DNA of 64,000 bases from Alphaproteobacteria bacterium (GCA_016125425.1 WGLT01000009.1:227081-291080), one strand, 5' to 3'. Positions 45,533 through 55,647 are shown, counted from the first letter of the stretch. Numbers and translations: made by a program. The notes: a model not told the origin generated them from the letters alone.

Positions 45533-47826
45533 ACGTTCATCTCGAACATGGATCCCGCGCGCTTAAGATTGCGGCGAAGTTGTTCGTAGCCCGCCAGGTA
45601 CTGCTGCGGTACGATTGCCGGTTCAAGATCCTGCGCGGCGGCGGCGCGCATAGTCCAATAAGGATCGATGAGGTGAGGACGCGCAAGCGCCACAAGATCA
45701 GCGCGACCGGCGGCAAGAATGCTGTTTACATGATCGATCTCATAAATATTGCCGACCGCCATAGTGGCGCAGCCGAGCTCATTTCGGATCTTGTCGGAAA
45801 AGGGCGTCTGGAACATGCGCCCGTAGACCGGCGACGCATTGGGACTTGTCTGTCCCGCTGATACGTCGATCAAGTCAGCTCCAGCGCTGACAAATGCGCG
45901 CGCGATGGCGACCGCATCCGTTGCGGTGACGCCTGCATCGCCCATCCAGTCGGTTGCTGATATCCGCACGGATATTGGTTTGTGCTCCGGCCAAGCGTTC
46001 CGTATTGCGCGGAAAACTTCGAGCGGATAGCGAAGTCTATTTTCAAGCGAACCGCCATAGTCGTCGTGACGACGGTTCATCAGCGGCGTCAGAAACGCTG
46101 AAAGAAGATAGCCATGCGCGCAATGGAGCTCCAGCATGTCGAAGCCGCAATCTTCGGCCATTCTCGCTGCGTTTACATATTTGGCCAAGACGTCATCCAT
46201 GTCTGCGCGGGTCATCTCGCGCGGAATTTGATTTGTGTTTGACCACGCAACGGGCGAAGGCCCGATTAGCGGCCATGCGCCGCTCTCTAGCGGCTCATCC
46301 GCTCCCTCCCATCCGACCTTGGTCGCGCCCTTCGGTCCGGCATGGCCGAGCTGCAATGCAATTTTCGCACGCGTCTGACCGTGAACGAAGTCGACTATGC
46401 GGCGCCATGCGTCAATATGCTCGGGCGCGTACATTCCCGCGCAGCCCGGGGTAATCCGGCCGTCCGCGCACACATCCGTCATTTCAGTAAAGATGAGCCC
46501 GGCGCCCCCCTGAGCGCGCGCGCCGTAGTGTACGAGGTGGAAATCATTCAGCAATCCGTCTTTTGCTGAATACATGCACATTGGCGAAACGACCACGCGA
46601 TTTTCCAAAACCATGTCGCGCAGGCGGAACGGCGCAAACATCGGCGCCAATGACTTCACGACCGGCGGCGCCGGCGCCTTGGAGACGAACCATTGTTCGA
46701 GACCGCGCAACCACTCCGGATCCCGAAGACGCAGGTTTTCGTGGCTGACGCGCTGACTTCTTGTGAGGAGCGAATAGACGAACTGCTTCGGTTCAAGATT
46801 CACATATCGATCCAGATTTTCAAACCACTCCGTTGAATTTCTGGCGGCGCTCTGCAGCTTCAGGACTTCGAGGCTTCGTTCGCCTTGATAGAGTTCTATT
46901 CCCTCTTCGACGGGCAAATCCTTGGCGTTAAGCACTTCAGCAAGCTTGATCGCATCTTCAAAGGCGAGCTTCGTGCCCGATCCGATCGAAAAATGCGCTG
47001 TATGGGCGGCGTCGCCAAGCAGGACGACGTTTTTGTAGCGCCAGTTCTTGCAGAGGACGCGCGGAAAATTCAGCCAGGCCGAGCCGCGAATATGCACGGC
47101 GTTGGACAGGAGGGGTTGTCCGTCAAGATATTCCGCGAACAGGCTCTCGCACATGCGGGAGTTCTCTTCCTGTGAGAAGGCGCCAAAGCCGAACTTTTCG
47201 AAAGTGTCAGCTGAGCATTCGACAATGAATGTCGAAGTATCCTTGTCGAACCTGTAGGCATGGGCCCAAATCCAGCCCTTGTCGGTCTTCTTGAATATAA
47301 ATGTGAAGGCGTCGAACGATTTCTTGACTCCGAGCCAAACAAACCGGTTTGCGCGTACGTCGATGTCTGGCGAGAAATGCTCCGAAAACTTCGTGCGAAT
47401 TTTGCTGTTTATGCCGTCGGCGGCCACTATCAAGTCATAGTCGGCAAAGTCATTAAGGTCGGGCTCTATCTCGGTTTCAAATTCAAGCCGTACGCCCAGT
47501 TCGAGCGCGCGCTCTTGCAAAATGTTGAGAAGCCGCAGTCTCGCGATGCCGCAAAAACCATGTCCGGTCGTCGTCTCTTTGCGCCCGTTAAAAAAAACGT
47601 CAATATCATCCCAGTGGGCGAAATTATCGAGGATCGCCTCGGCGCTTCTCAAATCGTTGTTACGAAGATTTTCGAGCGTTCCGTCGGAGAATACGACGCC
47701 CCAGCCGAAAGTGTCGTCCTGGCGGTTTCGTTCGAACACCGTCACATCGTGCGAAGCGTTTCGCAACTTCATTGAAATCGCAAAATAGAGACCCGCCGGT
47801 CCGCCGCCGATGCAGGCGATCTTCAT
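45529..47826 (-). CDS. 2-Aminobenzoyl-CoA (or salicylyl-CoA) monooxygenase/reductase, fused FAD monooxygenase and Old-Yellow-Enzyme domains
   Basis: The 765-residue protein is a natural fusion. Residues 1-370 are a FAD monooxygenase with [25 protein letters not shown] and [20 protein letters not shown]. Residues 395-765 are an Old-Yellow-Enzyme-type reductase ([48 protein letters not shown]). This is the architecture of 2-aminobenzoyl-CoA monooxygenase/reductase (ABMR) of Azoarcus evansii, which hydroxylates and then reduces the ring. The single-domain SdgC hydroxylates salicylyl-CoA. Neighbouring beta-oxidation genes and RidA, with no gentisate dioxygenase, favour ABMR. GGAGAAA precedes the ATG. 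It is the first gene of the operon. Confidence 0.85.
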   Translation of the reverse strand: MKIACIGGGPAGLYFAISMKLRNASHDVTVFERNRQDDTFGWGVVFSDGTLENLRNNDLRSAEAILDNFAHWDDIDVFFNGRKETTTGHGFCGIARLRLLNILQERALELGVRLEFETEIEPDLNDFADYDLIVAADGINSKIRTKFSEHFSPDIDVRANRFVWLGVKKSFDAFTFIFKKTDKGWIWAHAYRFDKDTSTFIVECSADTFEKFGFGAFSQEENSRMCESLFAEYLDGQPLLSNAVHIRGSAWLNFPRVLCKNWRYKNVVLLGDAAHTAHFSIGSGTKLAFEDAIKLAEVLNAKDLPVEEGIELYQGERSLEVLKLQSAARNSTEWFENLDRYVNLEPKQFVYSLLTRSQRVSHENLRLRDPEWLRGLEQWFVSKAPAPPVVKSLAPMFAPFRLRDMVLENRVVVSPMCMYSAKDGLLNDFHLVHYGARAQGGAGLIFTEMTDVCADGRITPGCAGMYAPEHIDAWRRIVDFVHGQTRAKIALQLGHAGPKGATKVGWEGADEPLESGAWPLIGPSPVAWSNTNQIPREMTRADMDDVLAKYVNAARMAEDCGFDMLELHCAHGYLLSAFLTPLMNRRHDDYGGSLENRLRYPLEVFRAIRNAWPEHKPISVRISATDWMGDAGVTATDAVAIARAFVSAGADLIDVSAGQTSPNASPVYGRMFQTPFSDKIRNELGCATMAVGNIYEIDHVNSILAAGRADLVALARPHLIDPYWTMRAAAAQDLEPAIVPQQYLAGYEQLRRNLKRAGSMFEMNV

Positions 47827-47847
47827 CGGATTTCTCCAGAATGTCGG

Positions 47848-47862
47848 TTCAAATTAGTTGAA
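47848..47862. promoter_or_regulatory. Candidate MarR operator TTCAA-ATTAG-TTGAA
   Basis: A perfect 5-5-5 palindrome is centred 29 bases upstream of the ABMR-like start, in the divergent gap with the cyclase gene. The TTCAA/TTGAA arms are usual for MarR-family operators. A partial copy, TTCAAACGTCAA, follows about 16 bases further. The gap is the only non-coding space available for the operon promoter. Confidence 0.5.
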
Positions 47863-47984
47863 GCCTAAAATATTGCCCTTCAAACGTCAATCTTGCGATA
47901 GTATGGTTCGGCGCGCCCCGCCGTTCCGGCGTCGGTGAAACGGGCGCGTTTGGCGGGCTGCCGGTTATTTTGAGAGGAAGGACC

Positions 47985-48773
47985 ATGTCCAAATCAACGT
48001 TGATCTCCGAACTCGCGAAGGCGGTCGCTCAGGGGGGCGTGCGAATTATCGACCTCACGGAGACGCTGCGCCCGGACTATCCGACGATTTCTCTGCCTCC
48101 GGAATTCAGTCAGGCGAGTCCGTTTATGCAGACAGAGCTATCGCACTATGACGAACGCGGGCCTGCTTGGTATTGGAATAATTTCACCGTTTGCGAACAT
48201 ACGGGCACGCATTTCGACGCGCCAATTCATTGGGTTACGGGAAAGGACCTGCCGAATAACAGTGTCGACACCATGCCTTGCGAACACTTTATCGCGCCAG
48301 CCTGCGTGATCGATTGCACGAATGAGGTGGCGGCGAATCCGGATTTTCTGCTGACGCAGGAACTTTTGGAGGCGTGGGAGGAAAAGCACGGCCGTGTTCC
48401 GGCGGGGGCGTGGGTCTTCATGCGCTCCGATTGGCGGAAGGTCGCAGACCCCGAAAATTACACCAATGCCGACGACAATGGGGCGCATTCCCCGGGACCG
48501 GACGCCAACGCTGTCAACTGGATGATCAAAGAGCGCGATGTCCTGGGTTTCGGCACCGAATGCATCGGCACGGATGCGGGACAGGCTTTTGCTTTCGATC
48601 CGCCATTTCCTTGCCATGCCCTTATGCACGGTGCGGGGAAGTATGGGCTCCAGTGCATGACGAATTTGGATCTTCTCCCGCCGACGGGCGCTCTCATTGT
48701 CGGCGCGCCGCTTAAATTGCTCAATGGTTCAGGCAGCCCGCTGCGCGTGTTTGCAATCGCGCCGGCTTTATGA
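47985..48773 (+). CDS. Cyclase-family metal-dependent hydrolase (kynurenine formamidase-like)
   Basis: The 262-residue protein has the metal-binding signature HTGTHFDAPIHW (first His about residue 72) and DLTETLRPDYPT near the start, both typical of the cyclase/KynB family. These enzymes hydrolyse amides (formylkynurenine) or C-C bonds of cyclic diketones. ATG follows GAGAGGAAGGACC; an upstream TTG would add five residues. It is divergent from the ABMR-like operon across a 158-nt gap with a MarR-type palindrome. Two roles fit: making anthranilate from formylkynurenine, or opening the dearomatised ring. No kynurenine-pathway neighbours are visible, so ring hydrolysis is at least as likely. Confidence 0.82.
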   Translation: MSKSTLISELAKAVAQGGVRIIDLTETLRPDYPTISLPPEFSQASPFMQTELSHYDERGPAWYWNNFTVCEHTGTHFDAPIHWVTGKDLPNNSVDTMPCEHFIAPACVIDCTNEVAANPDFLLTQELLEAWEEKHGRVPAGAWVFMRSDWRKVADPENYTNADDNGAHSPGPDANAVNWMIKERDVLGFGTECIGTDAGQAFAFDPPFPCHALMHGAGKYGLQCMTNLDLLPPTGALIVGAPLKLLNGSGSPLRVFAIAPAL

Positions 48774-49219
48774 TCTTCAAGGCGGACTGATTAGGATTCG
48801 ACGCAGGCGGGTTGCTCGCCGGAAGACGTCTGGCGGGCGCGGCCGGAGCGGCGCTATCGGTCCGTCGCGAAGTCCTTAAGGCGGGGCTGGGGCCCGGCAG
48901 GCGCTGGTCGGCGCGACGTCGGCCGGCGCGATCCCGGCATATTTTCTGCCCAATTAGCATAAACGTGCAAATAGAGTGGATAATTGGGAGAATCCAATCG
49001 CATTATGGTTGCTAAACGGCAGACTCATTCATAGGTTCCGGGTCCAGACCCTAGGTTCCCCTGGTGATCTCCAAGAGACGGACCGCCCGATGACGGATCT
49101 CGCCTTGATTGTGATCTGCGCTCGAGACGAAGCGCTCGCCGCGGACCGGCTCCGGCCCGGTTCGCCTCGCCGAATTGTCTTCGTGCGGGCGAAGGCGCCG
49201 GGAACCGCCACGCTTTAAC
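48774..49219. other. 446-nt gap upstream of gltD
   Basis: No recognisable gene occurs. A hairpin GGGTC-CA-GACCC lies at 49040-49051, flanked by AGGTTCC repeats. An open frame of 42 codons from 49090 (MTDLALIVICARDEALAADR...) ends one base before gltD and could be a leader peptide or chance. The AT-rich patch near 48950-49010 is the likely promoter region. Confidence 0.4.
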
Positions 49220-50653
49220 ATGGAAAAGATGCTGAAATTTGTCGAACGGGACCGTGTCCCGCCCGAAAAACGCCGCGCCAGTGAGCGGCGCCGGGACTAT
49301 AGCGAGGTCTACCGCGAGTTCGGCTCGCGGCGCGCCGAGGAGCAGGCGTCTCGTTGCAGCCAATGCGGCGTCCCCTTCTGCCAAAGCGCATGCCCGCTTG
49401 GAAACGACATTCCGGACTGGCTGAAGCTCGTCGCCGAGAATCGATTGAGCGAGGCTTATGCGCTCTCCTCGGCGACCAACAGCATGCCGGAAATTTGCGG
49501 GCGCATCTGTCCGCAGGACAGACTATGCGAAGGCGCGTGCGTCATCGAACAATCAGGACACGGGACGGTTACGATTGGCGCTGTCGAGCAATTCATCACC
49601 GAAACGGCGTGGCGGGAAGGCTGGATCAAACCGATCGCTCCCCCCAAAGAGTTGGCGCTGTCCGTTGGAATTGTCGGCGCGGGGCCGGCCGGGCTCGCGG
49701 CGGCTGAGTGGCTGCGCCGTCGCGGCATTCAGGCGACCGTCTATGATCGATATGACCGTGTCGGCGGCCTGCTTGTCTATGGAATTCCGAATTTCAAACT
49801 TGAGAAAGCGGTGGTCGCGCGACGCGCCGATCATCTCAGGGAAAGCGGTGTCAGATTCGTTCTCAACTGCGAGGTCGGACGGGACATTGCGCTGGCTGAT
49901 CTCCGCGCCGAACATGATGCGGTGCTGTTGGCGACCGGCGCCTATAAAGCGCGCGAACTCGATTGCGCCGGCGCCGAGCATCCGAATGTCGTGCCCGCGC
50001 TCGAATATCTGATCGCTTGTAACCGGAAAGCGTTTCGTGATTCCGTGCCCGCATTTGACGCAGGCCTTCTGAACGCCGAGCACAAGCGCGTTGTGGTCAT
50101 TGGCGGCGGCGATACGGCGATGGATTGCGTTCGGACGGCGGTGCGCCAGGGGGCCCGTTCGGTAATCTGCCTCTACCGCCGCGACCGGGCGAATATGCCT
50201 GGATCCGCTCGCGAAGTCGCGAATGCGGAAGAGGAAGGCGTCAAGTTCGAATGGCTTGCGGGGCCATTGCAAATTGTCGGTCAGGCAGGCGAAGCGACCA
50301 AGTTGACAGCCATTCGAATGATGCTCGGCGATGCGGATGCGACGGGCCGGCGGGCGCCGGTCGAAATTCCTGGTTCGCAGTTTGAGCTGGAGGCCGACAT
50401 CATCGTAAAAGCGCTCGGCTTTGAACCGGAGAACGCATCGTCGGTCTTCGACGAGCCCGAGTTGAAAATAACGTCCCGCGGCGCGGTTCGCGTGAACGCG
50501 CAAAATCTCGAAACCAGCCTCTCGGATGTTTATGCGGCCGGAGACGCGGTTCGCGGGGCGTCATTGGTCGTTTGGGCGGTTCGAGACGGACAAATCGCAG
50601 CGGAGAACATTGCAAGGAAGCTGACGGCGCGAGCGCGTCTGGCGGCGGAATGA
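49220..50653 (+). CDS. gltD: Glutamate synthase small subunit
   Basis: The 477-residue protein starts with the cysteine-rich Fe-S domain (ASRCSQCGVPFCQSACPLGNDIPDWLK, shown in parts: SRCSQCGVPFCQSACP, then ICGRICPQDRLCEGACV). FAD and NADPH Rossmann folds follow (VGIVGAGPAGLAAAEWLRRR and VVVIGGGDTAMDCVRTA). It passes NADPH electrons through FAD and Fe-S clusters to the large subunit. The start is chosen because the family N-terminus (MEKMLKFVERDR) begins there; no strong ribosome site precedes it. gltB overlaps by four bases, ATGA. The order gltD before gltB is the reverse of the common order in enterobacteria. Confidence 0.93.
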   Translation: MEKMLKFVERDRVPPEKRRASERRRDYSEVYREFGSRRAEEQASRCSQCGVPFCQSACPLGNDIPDWLKLVAENRLSEAYALSSATNSMPEICGRICPQDRLCEGACVIEQSGHGTVTIGAVEQFITETAWREGWIKPIAPPKELALSVGIVGAGPAGLAAAEWLRRRGIQATVYDRYDRVGGLLVYGIPNFKLEKAVVARRADHLRESGVRFVLNCEVGRDIALADLRAEHDAVLLATGAYKARELDCAGAEHPNVVPALEYLIACNRKAFRDSVPAFDAGLLNAEHKRVVVIGGGDTAMDCVRTAVRQGARSVICLYRRDRANMPGSAREVANAEEEGVKFEWLAGPLQIVGQAGEATKLTAIRMMLGDADATGRRAPVEIPGSQFELEADIIVKALGFEPENASSVFDEPELKITSRGAVRVNAQNLETSLSDVYAAGDAVRGASLVVWAVRDGQIAAENIARKLTARARLAAE

Positions 50654-53600
50654 GCGGTATGTCGAAATTCACTCAACTCTACCAGAACCAGCGCGATCTG
50701 CTGATCAGAACCGGCGCCTACGATCCGCGTTCTGAGCGTGACGCATGCGGCGTCGGCCTTGTCGTCGCGCTTAATGCGGAACCGCGCCGCGAAATAGTCG
50801 ATTTGGCGATTGGCGCCTTGAAAAACGTCGCGCATCGCGGGGCTGTCGACGCTGACGGCAAGTCAGGGGACGGCGCCGGGCTGCGCCTCAACGTGCCGCA
50901 GGAGCTGTTTCGGGCGTTCGTGGCCCGCACGGGCCATCAACCCGGCGCAGAGGATATATGCGTCGGTATGGTGTTTCTGCCGCGCGGCCGCTTCGCCGCC
51001 CAAGACGCTGCGCGTGCGATTGTCGAATCGGAGGTGCTACGGCGAGGGTTTTATATATATGGCTGGCGACAGGTTCCGGTCGACGCCCAATGCCTCGGCG
51101 TGAAAGCGAACTCAACGCGTCCGGAAATCGAACAAATCCTGTTTAGCGATCGCAAGGGGCGATCGCAGAGCGAGTTGGACCACGCTCTTTATCTCGTTCG
51201 CCGCCGCATCGAAATGCGCGCCAGAGAAGCGGGATTGCATGAATTTTACGTTTGTTCCTTGTCGTCGCAGGATGTCGTCTACAAGGGAATGTTTCTCGCC
51301 CGCGAGATAGATGCTTTTTACCCGGATCTCCGAGATCCGCGATTCATTTCACGCGTTGCGATATTTCATCAGCGATACTCCACAAATACGTTTCCGGAGT
51401 GGAGACTCGCGCAGCCCTTCCGCCTGCTCGCGCATAATGGCGAAATCAACACGCTCAAAGGCAACATCAACTGGATGAAGAGCCATGAAATTCGCATGGC
51501 GTCAGAGGCGTTTGGCGATGACAGCGACATCGTAAAGCCGGTAATTCAACCCGGCTCCTCCGACTCCGGGGCGCTCGATCAGACCTTTGAGTTGCTCGTG
51601 CGGGCCGGCCGTTCTGCTCCGATGGCGAAAACCCTCCTAATGCCTGAGGCGTGGTCAAAGCGGGAAGCTCTTCCGGCGAAGTGGCGCGCTCTTTACGAAT
51701 ATTGCAATGCGGTCATGGAGCCGTGGGACGGCCCGGCGGCGCTCGCCGCGTTTGACGGGCGCTGGGCGATCGCCGGTCTTGACCGGAACGGACTCAGGCC
51801 GCTCCGCTATGCGGTCACTGATTGCGGAATCCTCGGCGTTTGTTCGGAGACAGGCGCCATTCCATATGGCGAGCGGAAAATCGTCACGCGCGGCGCGGTC
51901 GAGCCAGGCCGGATGATCGCGGTGGATATGGCGGAGCACAAATTTTACGGCGACACTGAGATTTTGGATCTCCTCTCCAGCAATCATCCATATGAAGAAT
52001 GGTTGCAAAACATTGTGGAGCTCGAACCCAAAATCGGGCCGGGACCGGAGGAGCGGCTTTTCGCGGGGGAAGGGCTGATCCGGCGACAGGTCGCGGCGGG
52101 GTATGACCTCGAAGCGCTTGATCTCGTATTGCGACCCATGGCGGAAAACGCAAAAGAGGCGATCGGATCCATGGGAGACGACGCGCCGCTTGCGGTTCTT
52201 TCGGAGGGATACCGTCCTCTTTCGCATTATTTTCGACAAAACTTCAGTCAGGTGACCAATCCGCCGATCGATCCTCTGCGCGAAGCCGGCGTGATGAGTC
52301 TTAAAACCCGGTTCAAGAACCTGGGTAATATTTTGATCACGGACAAAACGCAGACCGACGTCTTCGTTTTGGATAGCCCAATTCTGACAAACGGCATGTT
52401 TGACCGCCTGCGGAACTATCTTGATCAGCGTGCGGCGGTCATTAATTGCACCTATGAATTTGCCGATATTAAGGGAGACGGCGAAGCATTGCGCATTGCT
52501 TTAGAGCGCATACGCCGGGAGTCTGAGGCGGCTGTCGCAGAGGGCGCCGGCCAGATTATTTTGACTGATGAAATGCAGGGCAGGGGCCGGATAGCAACGC
52601 CCATGATTCTCGCTGTCGGCGCTGTGCATGGCCACCTCACAAAAGTCGGACGGCGCGCCTTCTGTTCGATCATCGTTCGCTCGGCCGAGTGCGTGGATTC
52701 GCATTACGCCGCCGTTCTCGTGGGCGTCGGCGCAACGGCGATAAATCCGTATTTGGCGTTTGACAGTATGGCGGAACGTCAGGCGCGCGGCGAATATGGC
52801 GACCGCAGTCGCGGCAAATGCGCGCTGAATTACAAGCGATCGCTCGAGGCGGGCCTCTTGAAGATCATTTCGAAAATGGGGATCTCCGTGATCTCTTCTT
52901 ATAGAGGCGGATGCAATTTTGAAGCGGTCGGCTTGTCGCGATTGCTCGTCGAAGAATATTTCCCGGGTTTGACAAGTCGCATCTCAGGCATTGGCCTTGC
53001 GGGAATTGAGAAGAAGACAGCGAGCTTGCATGCGAAGGCCTGGGAGGAAGAAGCGCCCCGTTTGACCGTTGGCGGGTATTATCGCCAGCGCCGGAGGGGG
53101 GAGCGGCACATCCTCGAAGCGCAACTCATCTCCGATTTGCAGACGGCGGTGCGCAAAAATGATGCGCAAGTCTATGAGCGCTATGCTGCGGCGCTGAAGA
53201 ATCAATCGCCGTCCCAAATTCGCGACCTGTTGAAGATCCGTCCCCTCGGCGAAGCGATTTCGCTTGAGGAAGTCGAGCCGATTGAGAAGATCTACAGCCG
53301 GTTCGTGACCCCTGGAATGTCGCTCGGCGCGCTCTCTCCCGAAGCGCATGGCGCCCTCAACGTGGCGATGAACCGCATCGGCGGCAAATCGGTCTCAGGC
53401 GAAGGCGGCGAGGACCCGGCGCGCTATCGCCTGCTTCCAAACGGCGACGATCCGAACTCAGCGATCAAACAAGTCGCTTCCGGACGTTTCGGCGTGACTG
53501 CGGAATATCTTAATCGCTGCCGGGAGATCGAGATTAAGATCGCGCAGGGCGCCAAACCGGGGGAGGGTGGTCAGCTCCCCGGATTTAAAGTGACCGAATT

Positions 53601-55158
53601 CATTGCGCGGCTGCGTCACGCGACGCCCGGCGTTACACTGATTTCGCCGCCGCCTCACCATGATATTTATTCGATCGAGGACCTTGCGCAGCTCATTTAC
53701 GATTTAAAGCAGATAAATCCGGAGGCGCGGGTTTGCGTAAAGCTTGTCTCCGCCGCGGGGATCGGCGCAATCGCCGCAGGCGTTGCGAAGGCTAAAGCGG
53801 ATGCGATTCTCATTTCCGGCAATGTCGGCGGAACTGGCGCCTCGCCGCTCACTTCGATCAAGTTCGCCGGATCGCCCTGGGAGCTCGGACTTGCTGAAGC
53901 GCATCAAGTTCTGACGATGAATAATTTGCGCGAGCGAGTCACCTTGCGTGTCGACGGCGGCATCCGGACGGCGCGCGACATCGTCATTGGGGCTATGCTG
54001 GGCGCGGAGGAGTTCGGGATCGGCACAATTTCGTTGATTGCGCTTGGCTGCCTGATGGTTCGCCAATGCCATTCGAACACCTGCCCCGTCGGCGTTTGCA
54101 CGCAGGACGAGGCGCTGCGGCGCCACTTCCACGGGATTCCAGATCACGTGGTCAATCTGATGAGCTTTCTGGCGCAGGAGACGCGCAGTCTTCTGGCTTC
54201 TCTCGGCGCGGGCTCGCTGGAGGATATCATCGGCCGCGCGGATTTGCTCGATCAAGTTTCGCGCGGCGCAGCGCACCTTGATGATCTTGACCTTAATCCC
54301 ATCCTGACGCGGGTCGACGCGGGCGAGCGCCCCAAACGCTCCACCCGAAGCATGCGGTCTGAAGTGCCGGACACCATTGATCAGAGAATTCTTCCGAGGC
54401 TGGCCCCATTGTTCGAGCGGAGCGAGCGTGTGAACATAAATTTGCCGGTCACGAATGCCGATCGTTCTGTCGGCGCACGGATTTCTTCGCATATCGTTCG
54501 CCGCCTCGCGCCGTCGCAGCTGGACGAAGACCACGTGACCCTTAACCTTTTCGGCTCCGCCGGACAGTCTCTCGGCGCGTTCGGCGTTCGCGGATTGAAA
54601 ATCGTCGTCGACGGCGACGCCAATGATTACGTCGGAAAGGGTCTTTCGGGCGCGACGATTGTTCTGCGCCCAACAGACGGTTCGCCCGGCGATGCGATCA
54701 TAGGAAACACCTGTCTTTATGGAGCGACATCCGGAGCGTTATTCGCGGCCGGAAGGGCCGGAGGACGGTTCGCTGTTAGGAATTCGGGCGCAGTCGCTGT
54801 CATCGAGGGGTGTTCTGCGAATGGGTGCGAATATATGACCGGCGGCGTCGTTGTCGTTCTCGGCAACGCCGGGGTTAACTTTGCAGCCGGCATGACCGGG
54901 GGGCTTGCTTTCGTCCTCGACGAAAATGGGACCTTTGAAGAGGCGCTTAATTCCGAAACAGTCGCGATTCGCCGATTGGATTTCGAAGACGAACGCCGAT
55001 GCCGGGAGTTGATCGAACGGCACTGGCGCGAAACAGGATCGATGAAAGCGCGCATCGTGCTGGACGGCTGGAAGCGGTGCAAATCCCAGTTTTGGGCGGT
55101 GGAGCCGCTTGAAATGCTTTCTCGCAAGGCGGCTCTCGTCGAGGCAAGGACGGCGTGA
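50650..55158 (+). CDS. gltB: Glutamate synthase large subunit
   Basis: The 1,502-residue protein makes two glutamates from glutamine and 2-oxoglutarate. It carries a 32-residue propeptide and the N-terminal nucleophile cysteine in RDACGVGLV (Cys33). Domains are the class II amidotransferase (to about 430), central domain, FMN barrel with GEGGEDPARYR and GAKPGEGGQLPG, the Fe-S cysteines in CLMVRQCHSNTCPVGVC, and the C-terminal beta-helix with repeated glycine turns (GATSGALFAAGRAGGRFAVRN). ATG overlaps the gltD stop. An internal methionine three codons later is an equally plausible start. Confidence 0.95.
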   Translation: MSGMSKFTQLYQNQRDLLIRTGAYDPRSERDACGVGLVVALNAEPRREIVDLAIGALKNVAHRGAVDADGKSGDGAGLRLNVPQELFRAFVARTGHQPGAEDICVGMVFLPRGRFAAQDAARAIVESEVLRRGFYIYGWRQVPVDAQCLGVKANSTRPEIEQILFSDRKGRSQSELDHALYLVRRRIEMRAREAGLHEFYVCSLSSQDVVYKGMFLAREIDAFYPDLRDPRFISRVAIFHQRYSTNTFPEWRLAQPFRLLAHNGEINTLKGNINWMKSHEIRMASEAFGDDSDIVKPVIQPGSSDSGALDQTFELLVRAGRSAPMAKTLLMPEAWSKREALPAKWRALYEYCNAVMEPWDGPAALAAFDGRWAIAGLDRNGLRPLRYAVTDCGILGVCSETGAIPYGERKIVTRGAVEPGRMIAVDMAEHKFYGDTEILDLLSSNHPYEEWLQNIVELEPKIGPGPEERLFAGEGLIRRQVAAGYDLEALDLVLRPMAENAKEAIGSMGDDAPLAVLSEGYRPLSHYFRQNFSQVTNPPIDPLREAGVMSLKTRFKNLGNILITDKTQTDVFVLDSPILTNGMFDRLRNYLDQRAAVINCTYEFADIKGDGEALRIALERIRRESEAAVAEGAGQIILTDEMQGRGRIATPMILAVGAVHGHLTKVGRRAFCSIIVRSAECVDSHYAAVLVGVGATAINPYLAFDSMAERQARGEYGDRSRGKCALNYKRSLEAGLLKIISKMGISVISSYRGGCNFEAVGLSRLLVEEYFPGLTSRISGIGLAGIEKKTASLHAKAWEEEAPRLTVGGYYRQRRRGERHILEAQLISDLQTAVRKNDAQVYERYAAALKNQSPSQIRDLLKIRPLGEAISLEEVEPIEKIYSRFVTPGMSLGALSPEAHGALNVAMNRIGGKSVSGEGGEDPARYRLLPNGDDPNSAIKQVASGRFGVTAEYLNRCREIEIKIAQGAKPGEGGQLPGFKVTEFIARLRHATPGVTLISPPPHHDIYSIEDLAQLIYDLKQINPEARVCVKLVSAAGIGAIAAGVAKAKADAILISGNVGGTGASPLTSIKFAGSPWELGLAEAHQVLTMNNLRERVTLRVDGGIRTARDIVIGAMLGAEEFGIGTISLIALGCLMVRQCHSNTCPVGVCTQDEALRRHFHGIPDHVVNLMSFLAQETRSLLASLGAGSLEDIIGRADLLDQVSRGAAHLDDLDLNPILTRVDAGERPKRSTRSMRSEVPDTIDQRILPRLAPLFERSERVNINLPVTNADRSVGARISSHIVRRLAPSQLDEDHVTLNLFGSAGQSLGAFGVRGLKIVVDGDANDYVGKGLSGATIVLRPTDGSPGDAIIGNTCLYGATSGALFAAGRAGGRFAVRNSGAVAVIEGCSANGCEYMTGGVVVVLGNAGVNFAAGMTGGLAFVLDENGTFEEALNSETVAIRRLDFEDERRCRELIERHWRETGSMKARIVLDGWKRCKSQFWAVEPLEMLSRKAALVEARTA

Positions 55159-55647
55159 CAGACGAGTTACATCGATCGACGGCTCACGCGACAATCGAAA
55201 AGTCGTTTGTGGGCGTCAATCCTGGCGGCCCCGCCTGCTCATTTACGGCATACGGATGTCGATAAAGGCGAGATTCTTTACCCGATTGAAACGCAGCCAA
55301 GAACGTCGAGGCTTAGGATAACAGGAAATTCGCCGGCAATGCGCTGCGAGCCCGCGCGGCTAGCCTTTGTTGGGGAAACGTCGGTGAAACCAAAGATGAT
55401 CCCGCCTGCCGCCGAGCCTCGAATGGCAAGCGGCTCAAGACCGAGGTTCCGTTTGGAAAGCAGAACATGCAGACCTTCCGGCTTTAAAGGCGAGGGCGTC
55501 GTCGCGCCGTGAATCACCGCCGATGGGATAAACAGAACGATCTTTGATTTTATGTCGAGACACAGCTCCCCCCCGACCTTTGCGCGGAGTGATGCGTCAC
55601 CCTCAACATATTCAACATCTGCTACAGCCCGCGCCGATCATGCCTCC
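55159..55647. other. Gene-poor region between gltB and the IS630 remnant
   Basis: This stretch of 489 nt has no gene I recognise. A reverse-strand frame (55278-55517, 79 codons, GTG start) has a protein-like composition (LHVLLSKRNLGLEPLAIRGS) but no known motif or ribosome site, and may be a decayed gene. Base composition is less regular than in flanking genes. Confidence 0.35.

Noticed and set aside
55278..55517. 79-codon reverse frame in the gltB/porin gap
   Set aside because: It looks protein-like but has no recognisable motif, so it is mentioned in the region note and not called a gene.
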